Notes: a model not told the origin generated them from the sequence alone. DNA of 64,000 bases from Bacteroidales bacterium (GCA_017417315.1 JAFPZK010000037.1:25405-89404); one strand, 5' to 3'; positions 17,059 to 25,532 are shown, numbered from the stretch's first letter. Made by a program: numbers and translations.

Positions 17059-17652
17059 TCAAATTTTTTTGTGATAATTTTCTACAAAATCGCTGTAAAA
17101 ATTCTTCGCCGCCTCGGGCGTTTCGTCTTGAAAATCGTCTTCGTCTAAATCGGTGAAATACACCAAATTATGAACTGCCGTCAAAAGCGAAAGAAGTTTT
17201 ACGCCCCAATATTCTTTGAAATCGCTCAAAAGTTCTGCCCGCGAAGCCAAAGCACTTTCCTCAGACAAAGAGCGGTAATTTTCGACAAAGTTTTTTAAAT
17301 TGTGATAAACATCGGCAACGCAATCCGAAAGTTCTGCCTGCTCGGTATCGCCGTCAGAGGTCTCTACGTTGTAAATACTTATAAAAGAATCACTTGAACC
17401 CAACACAAAACTAACGTTCCGTTTGATGTATTCGTATTCGTATTCCGAAAGGTAAGCCTCAACTTCGCCGTCAGAATCTGCCTCGTCAAAAGGCGTTAAA
17501 AGGGTGGTTTTCAAGTAGATAAGCGAGAGCATTTTGTGAAGTTTCGTCACAAAATCTTTTTTGGAAAATTTTTTAACCTTTTCGACGAAAGCGCAAAACT
17601 CCGTCGCAACGGTTACAAATTCCAATGTACTTTTGTCAGAATAAATATCCAT
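17059..17652 (-). CDS. DUF5063 domain-containing protein
   Basis: A 197-residue soluble, acidic, mainly helical protein. The start MDIYSDKSTLEFVTVATEF (17652) is preferred over the longer ORF start because the family opens this way. Motifs such as EYEYIKRNVSFVLG and FKEYWGVKLLSLLTAVHNL fit DUF5063, a Bacteroidota family of unknown function often next to DNA-metabolism genes. It ends 32 bases before the NlpC/P60 start and follows the repeat protein by 62 bases, so the three may be co-transcribed. Confidence 0.75.
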   Translation of the reverse strand: MDIYSDKSTLEFVTVATEFCAFVEKVKKFSKKDFVTKLHKMLSLIYLKTTLLTPFDEADSDGEVEAYLSEYEYEYIKRNVSFVLGSSDSFISIYNVETSDGDTEQAELSDCVADVYHNLKNFVENYRSLSEESALASRAELLSDFKEYWGVKLLSLLTAVHNLVYFTDLDEDDFQDETPEAAKNFYSDFVENYHKKI

Positions 17653-17714
17653 AATCGTTAAAAATTTTATGGGACAAAAGTACAAATTATTTTCAAAAAA
17701 CGACCATAAAAAAA

Positions 17715-19181
17715 TCAGAAATCATATCTCGGAAGTCTGTAAAGTGAAATTTGCTTTTCAAAACTGTAATTTCTCGAATCCATAACCTCCAAACGTATCA
17801 CATTAAGTCCCGTTGTCAAGTTAACAAGGTATGAAAGCGGAAGTTCGCAGCCCTTTTTTTTGTCCTCTTCCGACGGCGTAATAAACTCAGTTGCTGCAAC
17901 TTGCGGAATATCGTTAACGAAAACCGTTACACTATTAGGCACACCAAAACCGTTAAGACAAATTTTGAGTTCCGCTTGTTCGCGCAAAGTAGTCGCAACG
18001 GAATCCTTCGGAAAGGACATAACGATTTCCTTTTTTTCGTAGTTTTTCATTTTCAAGACCGCCATATCCCAACCCTTGCCAAAAGAAAACGTCGTGCCGG
18101 CAATCAAAAGACCGTTGTCGCGGGTTTCAACGACGGATTTTGCGTAGTCCTGACTTTTACGTTTAAAAATGTAATGCCAAACAAGATTGCCCGCTTTGTC
18201 ATATTTTAAGATAACAAAACTTGACTGGTCTTTTATGTTAGACATCGAATAACCGCAGACAACAAAATTATTGTCAAAAGTTTCGATTAAGGAGGTTCCC
18301 TCCTGCCAATGTTCGTCGCCGAAAGTACGTGTCCAAACCGTATCGCCGTTCATGTCGGTTTTTACCGTCATGAAGTCATAATCCGTTATAGTATAGGCTT
18401 TTGTATAACCTGTTGCTATTATCATACTGTCTTTTGTGGCGATAATATCCGCACCGGAACTCCAATCGTTAAGGGGATAGTTTTGAGCCCAAATATCGTT
18501 ACCCTCGGCATCAAGTTTTATGATTGACATCATTTTTCTGCCGCCGTCGCCGCTGCCGGTATAACCCGTTACGACAAAACCGCCGTCAAAAGTTTCAGCA
18601 ATCGAAGTCGCACGGTCGTCAGAAGAACTGCCGAACTGTTTGTCCCAAAGTTTATTACCGTCTTTATCGGTTTTCATAACGTACCAATTAGGCTCGGCAT
18701 CGTTGTTAGAAGTGGAATATCCCGCAACCGCATAACCTCCGTCAGAAACTTCAATAACTTTTGTACCTTGTTCATCACCGTCGCTGCCGTAAGTTTTTTG
18801 CCAGAGAACATTACCTAAGGTGTCAACTTTCATCAACAAAAGATTACTTTGATATTCGCGTTTTCTTATGGCGTAACCGGTTATAACAAGGTTACTGTCA
18901 GAGGTTTCTGCAATAGAATTAGCCGCCGAAACAAAATACTCCGCAAAAGTTTTGCCCCAGTGTCCGCCGCCGTTAGGACGGACTTTCACCATCCACAAGA
19001 GGTGCTCTTGAAGTTTAGCAAAACCGCCGAGCATATATTCGCCGTCGCGTGTTTCAATGCAGGTATTAGCCTCGTCCCAACCGTTACCGCCGAAAGTATG
19101 AGCCCACTCCATAGTGTATTGCCCGAAAGACTTTAACGGCAACAAAAGCGATACTAAAATTATTTTTATAAAAAATTTCAT
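17715..19181 (-). CDS. Secreted protein with seven or so propeller-like repeats
   Basis: A 488-residue protein with a signal peptide (MKFFIKIILVSLLLPLKSFG). From about 25 to 380 it has repeats of about 50 residues built as W.k.yGg..DE..s.IET.DGGyvv.GYt followed by KtD.nGn, for example QFGSSSDDRATSIAETFDGG and TFGDEHWQEGTSLIETFDNN. This pattern suggests a beta-propeller. The C-terminal 110 residues form a separate beta-rich domain; I see no clear type IX sorting signal. No catalytic motif is visible, so a surface-binding or scaffold role is inferred. Confidence 0.75.
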   Translation of the reverse strand: MKFFIKIILVSLLLPLKSFGQYTMEWAHTFGGNGWDEANTCIETRDGEYMLGGFAKLQEHLLWMVKVRPNGGGHWGKTFAEYFVSAANSIAETSDSNLVITGYAIRKREYQSNLLLMKVDTLGNVLWQKTYGSDGDEQGTKVIEVSDGGYAVAGYSTSNNDAEPNWYVMKTDKDGNKLWDKQFGSSSDDRATSIAETFDGGFVVTGYTGSGDGGRKMMSIIKLDAEGNDIWAQNYPLNDWSSGADIIATKDSMIIATGYTKAYTITDYDFMTVKTDMNGDTVWTRTFGDEHWQEGTSLIETFDNNFVVCGYSMSNIKDQSSFVILKYDKAGNLVWHYIFKRKSQDYAKSVVETRDNGLLIAGTTFSFGKGWDMAVLKMKNYEKKEIVMSFPKDSVATTLREQAELKICLNGFGVPNSVTVFVNDIPQVAATEFITPSEEDKKKGCELPLSYLVNLTTGLNVIRLEVMDSRNYSFEKQISLYRLPRYDF

Positions 19182-19233
19182 TTTCCTTTTCTTTATAAAA
19201 GGATTCTAACAATGATTATGCCGTAAAATTTTT

Positions 19234-20172
19234 TTATTTCAACCAGTTGTTCATTCTAAGCCATTTTTCGCAAGCCTCACGCCAAAAAGCCTGAGTGTCG
19301 GTCGGTGCTTTTATGCGGAGACCGTGGTCGCCGGCAGCATAAAGGTGAAGTTCGCACTGAACGCCGTTTTTGCGCAAAGCATCGGCATACATTATGCTGT
19401 TAGCATACGGAACGAGTTTGTCGTCCAAGGCATGAACCAAAAACGCCGGCGGTGTATCTTTTGTAACTTGTTTTTCGCTTGAAAACTTGTCCGTCAAGGC
19501 TTTGTCAGCGTCCTTGCCGATTAACGCTTCACGCGAGCCGCCGTGAGTGTACGCCGTATCCATCGTTATGACGGGGTAAATCAAAATCGAAAAATCGGGA
19601 CGCGCACTTACGTTGTATTCAGATTTGTAAACCTCATCATTATAATGTGTGGAGACTACCGAAGCCAAATGTCCGCCCGCTGAAAAACCTATTACGCCGA
19701 TTTGCGAGGGGTTGATTCCGTATTCCTTTGCGTTAGCCCTTACATAACGGATAGCCTGCTGAACGTCCTGCAAAGGTCCGTTTTTGCGGTCTTTCATAGT
19801 TTTGTCGCTTGGAAGACGGTATTTCAACACGAAAGCCGGTATACCTTTGCTGCTGAGCCATTTAGCGGTTTCAATGCCTTCGTACATGTATGTTAACCCC
19901 GCGTAACCGCCGCCCGGACAAACCACGATTGCCGTACCGTTGCCGTTATCGTTAGCAGCGGGATAATATGCCAAAGACGGCGTTGAAACGGTTGTAATCC
20001 AAAACTGGTTTTGTGAAGGGTCAGGTTTGTCGGGTTTCGGGTTGCCGATTGCGCCCGGAATATTGCCGTTAAAAAGTTCTATTTGCTTTTGCGGCTCCTG
20101 TGAGGCAGCCGGAGTGCTTAACAGAATTGCCGTTGAAAGCACGGAGAAAATTTTAAAAAAATGTCTGCGCAT
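19234..20172 (-). CDS. Exported alpha/beta-hydrolase, acetyl-esterase type
   Basis: A 312-residue esterase of the BD-FAE/acetyl xylan esterase-like group, with a signal peptide ending near PAASQ. The oxyanion-hole motif is VVCPGGGYAGL, the nucleophile is Ser164 in GFSAGG, and the other triad residues are likely Asp251 in HALDDKLVP and His283 in AAGDHGLR. Relatives deacetylate plant polysaccharides, which fits the GH51 enzyme elsewhere in the window. A good promoter (20197-20228) precedes it. Substrate is inferred. Confidence 0.88.
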   Translation of the reverse strand: MRRHFFKIFSVLSTAILLSTPAASQEPQKQIELFNGNIPGAIGNPKPDKPDPSQNQFWITTVSTPSLAYYPAANDNGNGTAIVVCPGGGYAGLTYMYEGIETAKWLSSKGIPAFVLKYRLPSDKTMKDRKNGPLQDVQQAIRYVRANAKEYGINPSQIGVIGFSAGGHLASVVSTHYNDEVYKSEYNVSARPDFSILIYPVITMDTAYTHGGSREALIGKDADKALTDKFSSEKQVTKDTPPAFLVHALDDKLVPYANSIMYADALRKNGVQCELHLYAAGDHGLRIKAPTDTQAFWREACEKWLRMNNWLK

Positions 20173-20196
20173 GATTTTTTAGTGTTTAATTTGTGC

Positions 20197-20228
20197 CAAA
20201 AGTAAGTTTTTTTTTAGCAAGTTCCAAA
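20197..20228 (-). promoter_or_regulatory. Promoter of the esterase gene
   Basis: On the minus strand, TTTG (20225-20228) and TACTTTTG (20197-20204) are 20 bases apart. The predicted start is about 30 bases before the ATG at 20172. Confidence 0.75.
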
Positions 20229-20250
20229 AAAAAAATAATCCGAAATAGTA

Positions 20251-20302
20251 TTTCCACTTATTTTGTCTACGTTTTTTCCTTAGTTGCAGCCTATTGCAAT
20301 CC
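20251..20302. repeat. Degenerate direct repeat, copy A
   Basis: TTTCCACTTATTT followed by TACGTTTTTTCCTTAGTTGC resembles copy B at 22002-22053 over about 52 bases, with one indel and roughly 80% identity by eye. The two copies bracket the ATP-grasp/alpha-E/transglutaminase relics. Confidence 0.6.
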
Positions 20303-20823
20303 TGATGAAATATTTTTACTATAGACTTAAACAGCGCGTAAAAGCATTGAACCTCTTTTTGGCTGATGTTTATTCCCAAAAACAAATTATAAAAGAAAAT
20401 GTTGTGCCGGAGGATTTTGTATTCTCGTCGTCGGGCTATCTTCCTTTCTGCGAGGGAATTAAACCGTCGAAAAACATCTATTCGCACATTTCGGGCATCG
20501 ACTTGGTGCACGGCAAAAACGACGAATGGTATATCTTGGAAGACAATCTCCGTATTCCTTCGGGTGCGTCGTATCCGCTGATTGCGAGAGAGATAACGCG
20601 AAACGTGTCGCCCACAACCTTTGAAACTAACGCCGTGGCCGACAACCGCAACTACGCCACTATGCTCAAAAATATGATGGACTATGTGAAAACCGGCGAC
20701 GGCATCAACGTAATTCTCACCCCCGGACGCTACAATTCGGCATATTTTGAACATTCGTATTTTGCCGAAAAAACGGGCGCGGTATTGGCTGTTAACTCCG
20801 ACCTAAGGGTGGAGGTTAACGAA
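20284..20823 (+). pseudogene. Relic of circularly permuted ATP-grasp ligase
   Basis: A fragment of the circularly permuted ATP-grasp type 2 family (DUF404/DUF407) that forms peptide-like bonds. Matching blocks are LKQRVKALNLFLADVYSQK, YSHISGIDLVHG and WYILEDNLRIPSGASYP. The first 60 or so residues and the C-terminal ATP-binding part after AVLAVNSDLRVE are missing, and the sequence runs straight into the alpha-E fragment in another frame. In intact relatives this gene precedes alpha-E and transglutaminase genes, as here. It is non-functional. Confidence 0.85.
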
Positions 20824-21392
20824 AGCAAACAGGTTGTTTTGGCTTGGGAGATATGTTGAGAGGACGTTTCTAAGCCTTAACGCCGTAAAAAAATACATCG
20901 ACGCCACTATCGACAAGAATGGTGAGGCGTTTCGGGAGTATTGTGCAAACATCTCTATTCCTGACACTTACAAAGACAGCCGGGATTTTAAGCGCAGTTA
21001 CCTCTACGACAAGGAAAATCCGTACAGCATTTACAATATAATGCGCCGCCGCAAATGCCAAAATCGGTGAGTTGCAACCTGTTGCCGACTATATGCTGTC
21101 GTTTTGGGGCAGCATCGACGAAACCGTTGTAGAAATCCGCACAATGAGTCTTTTGCGCTTGGGACGGCGTTTGGAATCGTTGGACCTCAACATCCGCCTG
21201 AAATCCGATTGGGAAAAAATCAATGAAATATTGAAAGGCGGAGTGCTGACTAATGCAGAAATGCTATCAGTAGTTACCGACGAGGCTAAAACTCTACGTC
21301 TCAAAGAGTTGATAGAGCACCGCACTGGCAAAAACGACGGCAAAGACACCTCGGAAATTCTTAGTTGCATAAACTCGATGTTTAAAGCCTAA
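20813..21392 (+). pseudogene. Relic of alpha-E domain protein (DUF403)
   Basis: Opens with TKANRLFWLGRYVERTF, the hallmark alpha-E start, then shifts frame near 21040 (at NPYSIYN). It continues as LQPVADYMLSFWGSIDETVV to a stop at 21392. Central helices are missing relative to intact members of about 310 residues. Alpha-E proteins are all-helical partners of the permuted ATP-grasp enzymes. The start is fused to the ATP-grasp relic by a deletion. Confidence 0.83.
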
Positions 21393-21397
21393 CAAAA

Positions 21398-21947
21398 ATG
21401 CGCGAGGTTTTGGATTTTGAATACAAAAGCACGTCGGAATTTTCGCAGCCGGTTTACAATCATTCGTTTCTGCTGAGATGTACACCGCAGAACGTTGTAA
21501 ATCAGAAAATTGTCATCGTAGGGGCGAAAAATTTTCCGCCCCCACATTCCGATAAATCTTGGTGCGGCGGTTCATAACACGATAGTTTACAAGCCGCTAA
21601 CCACGAACAATACCACCACGGCGCAGGAAGTTTTCCGTCAGAAATGCGGCGTGTGTCAGGATTTGTCGCACGTGTTGATTACGTGTCTAAGAATTTTTGG
21701 GATAGCGGCGCGTTATGTCAGCGGATATGTTAAAGGTTTGAAACTGAGCCACGCTTGGGTTGAAGCGTTTTACGACGGCTGTTGGCACACCTTTGATGCC
21801 ACCGAAAATTTCTTTGTAACAAGCGGTTACATCAAAGTTGCGCACGGTCGTGATGCCGCCGGCTGTCCGCTAAATTTTATAACCTTCCCTAAGATTTCCC
21901 CAATATTTCCCAATGACCGTAACGGTCTTAACCTATGCAATTTATAA
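21398..21947 (+). pseudogene. Relic of transglutaminase-like cysteine peptidase
   Basis: ATG 21398 gives a transglutaminase N-terminal domain, MREVLDFEYKSTSEFSQPVY, which ends after a palindromic insertion near 21530. The core continues in another frame with VFRQKCGVCQDLSHVLITC (catalytic Cys), LSHAWVEAF (His) and HTFDATENF (Asp). The triad is readable but cannot be translated as one chain, and the region between the two parts is lost. It completes the ATP-grasp/alpha-E/transglutaminase order of the ancestral cluster. Confidence 0.85.
21518..21545. repeat. REP-like GGGGCG palindrome inside the transglutaminase relic
   Basis: GTAGGGGCGAAAAATTTTCC followed by GCCCCCAC forms a near-perfect hairpin of about 13 bp. 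It is GC-capped, unlike its surroundings, and sits exactly where the transglutaminase reading frame breaks. Confidence 0.7.
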
Positions 21948-22001
21948 TTTTATTATCACGCAAAAATTGTAAATCCCGCTTTATGGTTTTATCTGTTACC
22001 A

Positions 22002-22053
22002 TTTCCACTTATTTCTCTTTACGTATTTTCCTTATTTGCAATCCGTTGCGAAC
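22002..22053. repeat. Degenerate direct repeat, copy B
   Basis: TTTCCACTTATTT then TACGTATTTTCCTTATTTGC, aligned with copy A at 20251-20302. It lies about 50-100 bases upstream of the M14-like relic. Confidence 0.6.
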
Positions 22054-22104
22054 CGAAAACCAAAATATTACCGTATTTTTGTCTCGTAATTAGCGAAAGA
22101 AAAT

Positions 22105-22433
22105 ATGATAAAAACAATACTTTCTGCAAAACTGCCTGCCGATGAGAAACTCTTGATTCAGAAAAACGAAATCAAGGGCGAACACGAGGGGAAACGCCTC
22201 TGTGTGGTTACAGGCACGCACGGCGACGAGTTGGAAGGTCAATATGTATGTTACCTTCTGACCGATTTTTGGAGCGGAACAAAGACAAAATTTACGGCAC
22301 GGTTGACGTTTATCCGGCTGTTAACCCGCTCGGTATCGACAGCATAACGCGCGGTATGCCCGGTTTCGACTTGGATATGAACCGAATTCAACAATTACAA
22401 ACGTCAAACAACGCATCTGTAAAAAAACGTTAA
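22105..22433 (+). pseudogene. Relic of succinylglutamate desuccinylase/aspartoacylase-like (M14) hydrolase
   Basis: Frame one encodes EGKRLCVVTGTHGDELEGQY, with the HGDE zinc-binding motif. After a frameshift near 22260, frame two gives YPAVNPLGIDSITRGMPGF and DLDMNR, both typical of the AstE/aspartoacylase branch. The sequence then turns into unrelated residues and stops, so the C-terminal half with the third zinc ligand is lost. Such hydrolases occur with amidoligase clusters in other Bacteroidota, which fits the relics upstream. Confidence 0.82.
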
Positions 22434-22458
22434 CACCCCGAAAAATTCACCGAAAAAA

Positions 22459-22490
22459 TTTGCACACATCAAAAAACCGTCATACTTTTG
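22459..22490 (+). promoter_or_regulatory. Promoter of the ABC-GntR operon
   Basis: TTTG (22459-22462) and TACTTTTG (22483-22490) are 20 bases apart. Transcription should start near 22497, within the palindrome at 22494-22513. Confidence 0.78.
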
Positions 22491-22493
22491 CAC

Positions 22494-22513
22494 TGTACTA
22501 CTAAGGTACTACA
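22494..22513. promoter_or_regulatory. Palindromic operator, likely bound by the operon's GntR regulator
   Basis: TGTACTACTAAGGTACTACA is an imperfect palindrome (TGTAsTAC, four central bases, GTAsTACA) with 8-base half sites. It overlaps the predicted transcription start. Self-repression by the YtrA-type regulator at 23859 is the natural reading, but it is inferred. Confidence 0.65.
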
Positions 22514-22543
22514 CTATAATAGCACAACAAAATCCAAATCATT

Positions 22544-23179
22544 ATGATCAAGGTCAACAAAATACAGTACGCCTACCCGCAAAAATGGTCGGGAAAGAAC
22601 CGTCCGATGGTGTTTTGGAATTTCAGCCTGACGCTGGAAGAAAACAAAATCTACGGTCTCCTCGGCAAAAACGGCACGGGCAAATCAACTTTGCTCTACC
22701 TTTTGGCGGGACTGAACGCCGCACAGAAGGGCAAGATTTTCATCGACGACGACGACGTTATCATGAGTTTTGCGCTCGCCACCAACGCCAAGTACCTCCT
22801 GATGGACGAGCCTACCAACGGTCTCGACATCGAATCCAAAAGCCTTTTCCGCAAGGTGATAGCGCAGAATATGACCGACGACCGCACGTTGCTGATTTCG
22901 ACGCATCAGGTGCACGACGTCGAAAACATCATCGACCACATCCTAATCCTCGGCAAGGACGACAAACACCAAACAAAATTGTTGTTGGACAAGTCAATCG
23001 CCGAACTCTCTGACACTTACGTATTTGAACACCGCGACGACGACCAAATGGGCAATGTCATCTACTCCGAACCCTCTCTGCAAGGCACTTCCATAATCGC
23101 CCACCGCACCCCGCGTGGCACGGAAACGCCCGTCAACATCGAACTTTTGTACAACGCAGTTAATAACGGAAAACTATGA
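22544..23179 (+). CDS. ABC transporter ATPase with the Q-loop and signature region missing
   Basis: A 211-residue ATPase related to YtrB-type exporters; intact relatives have about 280 residues. Walker A is GKNGTGKS (41-48), Walker B KYLLMDEPTNGLD (83-95), and the switch histidine is His121 in STHQ. Between KIFIDDDDV (about 71) and IMSFALATNAK there should be about 60 residues carrying the Q-loop and LSGGQ signature; they are absent, in frame. The frame is open throughout, so this may be an expressed but inactive remnant or an assembly deletion. The stop overlaps the next start (ATGA, 23176-23179). Confidence 0.8.
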   Translation: MIKVNKIQYAYPQKWSGKNRPMVFWNFSLTLEENKIYGLLGKNGTGKSTLLYLLAGLNAAQKGKIFIDDDDVIMSFALATNAKYLLMDEPTNGLDIESKSLFRKVIAQNMTDDRTLLISTHQVHDVENIIDHILILGKDDKHQTKLLLDKSIAELSDTYVFEHRDDDQMGNVIYSEPSLQGTSIIAHRTPRGTETPVNIELLYNAVNNGKL

Positions 23180-23862
23180 ACACTAACAAATTCACTTTCA
23201 GACGGTTTGCAAGTTTTTTCAGATGGTTTGCAGCCGTAAGTATGAAACATTCGTTGCTGATATTGTCCGTAATTGCCGCCGTCGCGATAGTTGCTGGACT
23301 TGTGTCAAGTTGGAGTCATTATGATTCCGACGGCAGAATCTACGCCATAATCCTCTTTGTGGCGAGTGGCGTGGCAGGTTCAATGTGCCTCTCATCAATC
23401 GACAAACAGACTGTCCGTCAACAGTTTATCTCGATACCTGCCACGAATTTTGAGAAATTTCTCGCAGTAATTGCATTGACTACAATAAGGTTGATGGTCG
23501 TTTACGGCATCGTCGTTGCAGCGGACGGCATTTGGGCGCAACCGCCAAATTGTACGACATTCCTGGACAAATTTACGCTGTTTTCCTATTGGGTGTTCAA
23601 CATTTTGGCAGGAATGGGAATACGTAAAATCCCTTATCTTTACGGATTGCTCATTGGCGGCGGATTTAGTTATTCTGTGATAAGGTCGATAAAAGCGTTG
23701 CTCGGCAACGGTGAAACATTAGGTTTCGCAACTGACAGCATAGGAGTAATAATCTTTGTTTCAATATTAATTATTGGAGCATTGGTCATTTCGTACTATT
23801 GCTTCAAAAGGATTAGGCTCAACACATTTTTTTATCAAGACGTCAGATACAACGAACTATGA
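23176..23862 (+). CDS. Multi-pass membrane protein, probable permease of the ABC system
   Basis: A 228-residue protein with five or six hydrophobic segments, for example SLLILSVIAAVAIVAGLV, YAIILFVASGVAGSMCLS and VIIFVSILIIGALVISYY. No binding motif is visible. It overlaps both neighbours by 4 bases (ATGA at each end), so it is co-translated with the ATPase and regulator. A permease role rests on that context. Confidence 0.7.
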   Translation: MNTNKFTFRRFASFFRWFAAVSMKHSLLILSVIAAVAIVAGLVSSWSHYDSDGRIYAIILFVASGVAGSMCLSSIDKQTVRQQFISIPATNFEKFLAVIALTTIRLMVVYGIVVAADGIWAQPPNCTTFLDKFTLFSYWVFNILAGMGIRKIPYLYGLLIGGGFSYSVIRSIKALLGNGETLGFATDSIGVIIFVSILIIGALVISYYCFKRIRLNTFFYQDVRYNEL

Positions 23863-24212
23863 ACTTCTCTAACAGTGACAAAGCCATCTACCTCCAAATC
23901 GCCGACCGAATTTGCGACGAGATAATATCGGGCAAGTACAAGGACGACGACCGCATACCCTCTGTGCGTGAGTATGCGGTGTTGTTGGAAGTCAACACCA
24001 ACACCGTCGTCAAGGCCTACGACCATCTCTCACGCGAGGAGGTGATTTACAACAAGCGCGGCCTCGGATTTTTCGTAACGCCCGGCGCAAAAGACCACAT
24101 CATCCAATTCCGCCGCGAGGAGTTTATGCGTCAGACCCTGCCCGAAGTTTTCAGGCAGATGAAGATGTTGGGGATTGGGATTGAGGAAGTGGTGAATAAA
24201 TTCAATGCGTAA
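23859..24212 (+). CDS. GntR-family transcriptional regulator, YtrA type
   Basis: A 117-residue protein with an N-terminal winged helix (about 10-75) containing IYLQIADRICDEIISGKY and RIPSVREYAVLLEVNTNTV, diagnostic of GntR. The C-terminal tail is short and helical, as in the YtrA subfamily, which lacks a large ligand domain. Members usually repress their own ABC-transporter operon, and the palindrome at 22494 is the likely site. It is the last gene of the operon. Confidence 0.88.
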   Translation: MNFSNSDKAIYLQIADRICDEIISGKYKDDDRIPSVREYAVLLEVNTNTVVKAYDHLSREEVIYNKRGLGFFVTPGAKDHIIQFRREEFMRQTLPEVFRQMKMLGIGIEEVVNKFNA

Positions 24213-24249
24213 ATAATTAAATTTTTGTTTCACTAAATACTAATTTATT

Positions 24250-24480
24250 ATGAAAAAAGTAATTATGCTCATTGCAATGTTATTCATTGCAGCACTCGGC
24301 ACAGTGAAGGCGCAGGACGCAGCCTTGGTTGCCGAAATCAAGAAGTCGCTTGACCTTCAAAACACCCGCGAGGTTATGGTGGAGACAATGACGTTGCAGT
24401 ACGAAACCCTCTCCAACAGCGGTCAGGTTGCATTTGATGACATAAAAGCGATGTCGGAAGATCATCACCAAGCACGTTAA
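24250..24480 (+). pseudogene. Truncated secreted protein, DUF2059-like N-terminus
   Basis: Signal peptide MKKVIMLIAMLFIAALGTVKA is followed by EIKKSLDLQNTREVMVETMT, resembling the start of DUF2059 proteins. After about 60 residues it ends in an unrelated tail, DHHQAR. DUF2059 proteins are normally over 120 residues, so the C-terminus is lost. Family match is tentative. Confidence 0.55.
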
Positions 24481-24496
24481 GCGGTAAACTTTTTTA

Positions 24497-24820
24497 CTAT
24501 TCCAATCCGTCTTCAATCTCTTGGTCATCGCTGCCTTCGCGGGCTACGGTTTCGTTGGCTTTGAGAATGTCAACGTTGAGAGCCTCAACAGCGTTGAGTT
24601 TGACTAAGGCATTGTTGTTAAGGGGCTTATACCAAGGTTGTTTGCTGAAATATTCCTTCAAGTCATTCGCCCCACATAGCAAGGTCAAAATTCAATGTGT
24701 TACCCGATACGCCCGTACAGGTAAGCCTTTGATAGTTTTCGTACCAAATGCTGCCTTTGTTAACCTGCGCATTCACAGCACTCACGGTCAGCAAGATTGC
24801 TGAGAATAAATATTCCGTAA
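24497..24820 (-). pseudogene. YARHG-domain protein remnant
   Basis: On the minus strand an export-signal-like start (AILLTVSAVNAQVNKGS) continues to LTCTGVSGNTLNFDLAMWG and a stop. In another frame DLKEYFSKQPWYKPLNNNAL matches the end of a YARHG domain and runs on to the stop at 24497. The middle of the protein and the YARHG motif itself are deleted. No clear start codon is visible, and the sequence is convergent with the DUF2059-like relic. Confidence 0.65.
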
Positions 24821-24838
24821 CAATCGCACCTAAAAAAA

Positions 24839-24867
24839 TACCCCGCACATTACAAATCTGCGGGGTA
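24839..24867. terminator. Terminator after rubrerythrin
   Basis: A perfect 9-bp stem, TACCCCGCA/TGCGGGGTA, lies 21 bases after the rubrerythrin stop and is followed on the minus strand by a short U-rich run. Confidence 0.75.
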
Positions 24868-24888
24868 AATTTTCTATTAAAATTTCGT

Positions 24889-25437
24889 TTATTTTTTTCC
24901 GAAATATCTGTCATACAAGCCTTTGAAGCCTCTGCCGTGACGGGCTTCGTCTTTTGCCATTTCGTGAACCGTATCGTGAATTGCGTCAAGATTGAGTTCT
25001 TTTGCACGTTTTGCAATGCGGTTTTTGTCTGCACAAGCACCTGCCTCAGCATTCATTCTCTTGTCAAGATTTGTTTTTGTGTCCCAAACAACATCGCCTA
25101 AAAGTTCAGCAAATCTTGCCGCATGGTCAGCCTCTTCAAATGCGTAACGGCGGAAAGCCTCTGCAATTTCAGGATAACCTTCTCTGTCAGCCTGACGGCT
25201 CATAGCGAGATACATTCCGACTTCGGAACATTCTCCCGTGAAGTGGTTGTTCAAGTCCTGAATCAAATCTTCGGGAACGCCTTTTGCTATTCCGATAACG
25301 TGTTCGGTTTCAAAATTTAATTCACCCGTAAGTTCTTTGAACTTAGATTTAGGTGCTTTACATTGGGGGCATTTCTCTGGCGGTTCTTCACCTTCATAAA
25401 CGAAACCGCAGATTGCACATGTCCATTTTTTTTTCAT
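24889..25437 (-). CDS. Reverse rubrerythrin (N-terminal rubredoxin)
   Basis: A 182-residue non-haem iron protein that reduces peroxide in anaerobes. Here the rubredoxin domain is N-terminal, the reverse of classical rubrerythrin, with Cys7, Cys10, Cys23 and Cys26 in CAIC and CPQC. The ferritin-like di-iron domain follows (about 40-175), with ligands in the EEADHAARF and DEARHGRGF helices. A near-perfect promoter precedes it and a strong terminator follows, so it is a single-gene unit. It points to an anaerobic lifestyle. Confidence 0.95.
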   Translation of the reverse strand: MKKKWTCAICGFVYEGEEPPEKCPQCKAPKSKFKELTGELNFETEHVIGIAKGVPEDLIQDLNNHFTGECSEVGMYLAMSRQADREGYPEIAEAFRRYAFEEADHAARFAELLGDVVWDTKTNLDKRMNAEAGACADKNRIAKRAKELNLDAIHDTVHEMAKDEARHGRGFKGLYDRYFGKK

Positions 25438-25471
25438 ACGTTAAATAATTTTGATTGATTGTTTGATAAGG

Positions 25472-25502
25472 CAAATGTATAAAACGTTTTCTTAAAAACA
25501 AA
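25472..25502 (-). promoter_or_regulatory. Promoter of rubrerythrin
   Basis: On the minus strand, TTTG (25499-25502) and TACATTTG (25472-25479) are 19 bases apart. The site is 35 bases upstream of the ATG at 25437. Confidence 0.8.
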
Positions 25503-25532
25503 CGATTTAATATTTATTAACGTTTTATTTTT

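Noticed and set aside
24663..25052. 129-residue minus-strand frame joining the YARHG relic to rubrerythrin sequence
   Set aside because: It runs through an out-of-frame part of the rubrerythrin gene and a terminator. Only its C-terminal part, about 24663-24820, has the YARHG-protein character and is kept.
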